Assembly (NCBI GenBank): GCA_024277405.1
Contig: JAJRVI010000062.1
Location: 1 to 6,892, forward strand
From: Fidelibacterota bacterium
GTDB lineage: Bacteria; Bipolaricaulota; Bipolaricaulia; Bipolaricaulales; Bipolaricaulaceae
Direction: 5' to 3'
DNA length: 6,892 nucleotides
In this document: positions 6,081-6,892 of the stretch, in pieces
How positions within the stretch are numbered: the first letter of the stretch is position 1
Layout: each line of letters begins with the position of its first letter
Notes under the pieces: model-generated
Databases searched by the model: none
What the model was told of the DNA's origin: nothing
What the model saw: only the letters and a program-made list of their open reading frames with translations
Position numbers and translations under genes: made by a program

Positions 6081-6892
6081 AGCGATCCCGCTCTAGGATC
6101 TCGACGAGGATGCGGGAGATTGCCTGGGCGTCGGCGCGCCCCTTCGTCTTCCGCATCGCCTGGCCCACCAGGAATCCTATGGCCTGTTTCTTGCCGGCAC
6201 GGAAATCCTCCACCGCCTTGGGATTCTCCGCCACCACCTCCTCCGCCACGCGGCGGAGCTCGTCCTCGTCGGAGAGGAGCGTGAGGCCCTTCTCCTCCAC
6301 GATCGCCAGGGGGTCCTTGCCGGTGGCGATCGCCGCCTCCAGGGCCTCCTTCGCGTTGGTCCGGGATACCCTCCCCTCCCTCACCGCGACGATGAGCCGC
6401 CCCAGGGCCTCCGCCCCGATGGGGGGCGCGTTTCCCTTCCAATAGCGGAGGACCTCCGAAAGCACCCAGCCCGCGGCCTCCCCGGGATCGCCGCAGGCGC
6501 GGGCTACCTCCTCGTAGTAATCGGCCCGGGCCGGCTCCTCGATGAGGATCCCGGCGTCCTTGGGAGAAAGCCCGTATTCCCGCACGAACCGCTCCTCCCG
6601 CTCCCAGGGGAGCTCCGGCATTTCCGCGCGCACCCGCTCGAGCCACGCCGGGGTCACCACCAGGGGCACGAGGTCCGGCTCGGAGAAGTAGCGGTAGTCG
6701 TGGGCCTCCTCTTTCGTACGCTGTAACACCAGGGTCCCCCGGTGCTCGTCCCAACCGAAGGTCACCTGCTCCACCGTCCCGCCCGCGGAGACGAGCTCCC
6801 GCTGTCGCTCCTCCTCCGCGGAGAGGGCCCGTTCCACCGCCCGGAAGGAGTTCAGGTTCTTTATCTCCGTCTTCGTCCCGAGCTTCCCGTCC
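6079..6892 (-). CDS. gatB: Asp-tRNA(Asn)/Glu-tRNA(Gln) amidotransferase subunit B (5' end outside window)
   Basis: GatB is the tRNA-binding kinase/transamidase subunit of the GatCAB complex. It activates misacylated Glu-tRNA(Gln) or Asp-tRNA(Asn) with ATP and amidates it with ammonia from GatA, in the cytoplasm. The frame is open to the right edge; 270 residues are visible, so roughly 200 N-terminal residues of a usual 470-480 are missing. Recognisable are GTKTEIKNLNSFRAVE (about 5-20 of the visible part) and RTKEEAHDYRYFSEPDL (58-74), where most homologues have YFPEPDL. After these come the helical domain and the YqeY-like tail, which contains KQAIGFLVGQAMRKTKGRAD and binds the tRNA. The GTG at 6837 is an internal valine codon, not a start. 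The presence of GatCAB suggests indirect Gln-tRNA and/or Asn-tRNA synthesis. An intrinsic terminator ends the unit, so gatB is the last gene of its operon. Confidence 0.96.
   Translation of the reverse strand, partial: DGKLGTKTEIKNLNSFRAVERALSAEEERQRELVSAGGTVEQVTFGWDEHRGTLVLQRTKEEAHDYRYFSEPDLVPLVVTPAWLERVRAEMPELPWEREERFVREYGLSPKDAGILIEEPARADYYEEVARACGDPGEAAGWVLSEVLRYWKGNAPPIGAEALGRLIVAVREGRVSRTNAKEALEAAIATGKDPLAIVEEKGLTLLSDEDELRRVAEEVVAENPKAVEDFRAGKKQAIGFLVGQAMRKTKGRADAQAISRILVEILERDR

Noticed and set aside
6079..6837. A complete short gene starting at the GTG at 6837.
   Set aside because: The same frame continues upstream with the conserved GatB segment KNLNSF, so this is the interior of a truncated gatB.

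Overview
The window is GC-rich (about two-thirds G+C by eye) and almost fully coding, with six protein genes and very short gaps. It is bacterial: it holds a GatB amidotransferase subunit, purine-rich Shine-Dalgarno sites before several genes and a textbook intrinsic terminator. The proteins are rich in Arg and Glu, and two have archaeal or thermophile-type relatives (the SIS-fold phosphoglucose/phosphomannose isomerase and an uncharacterised PflA-like radical SAM protein). This suggests a high-GC, possibly thermophilic, deep-branching bacterium; a Bipolaricaulota/Acetothermia-like lineage would fit, but that is a guess. I see no tRNA, rRNA, CRISPR array, transposase or phage gene.

Right part (minus strand): the 3' two-thirds of gatB enters from the right edge and ends in an intrinsic terminator whose stem contains the gatB stop codon. 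After an 83-base gap with a perfect 10-bp inverted repeat comes a 697-residue fusion. Its N-terminal half is mannose-1-phosphate guanylyltransferase (ManC type) and its C-terminal half is an archaeal-type bifunctional phosphoglucose/phosphomannose isomerase. Together the halves catalyse the steps before and after phosphomannomutase on the route from fructose-6-phosphate to GDP-mannose.

Middle (plus strand): a single gene for a two-domain GNAT-like protein converges on the fusion gene, with 23 bases between the stop codons.

Left part (minus strand): a set of three genes diverges from the GNAT gene across only 25 bases: a Cys-rich radical SAM protein, a cation diffusion facilitator with a zinc-type HxxxD/HxxxD site, and an M20 PepT-like metallopeptidase cut by the left edge. 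The last two overlap by an ATGA junction, so they are translationally coupled. -10-like hexamers lie so close to the starts of the radical SAM, GNAT and transporter genes that leaderless or near-leaderless transcripts are plausible.

The strongest candidate for something unusual is the ManC-PGI/PMI fusion, which parallels the classic AlgA/ManC type II enzyme but with a non-homologous isomerase. Next are the compact divergent promoter and the hairpin in the fusion gene's leader. No clear new defence or mobile system is visible.
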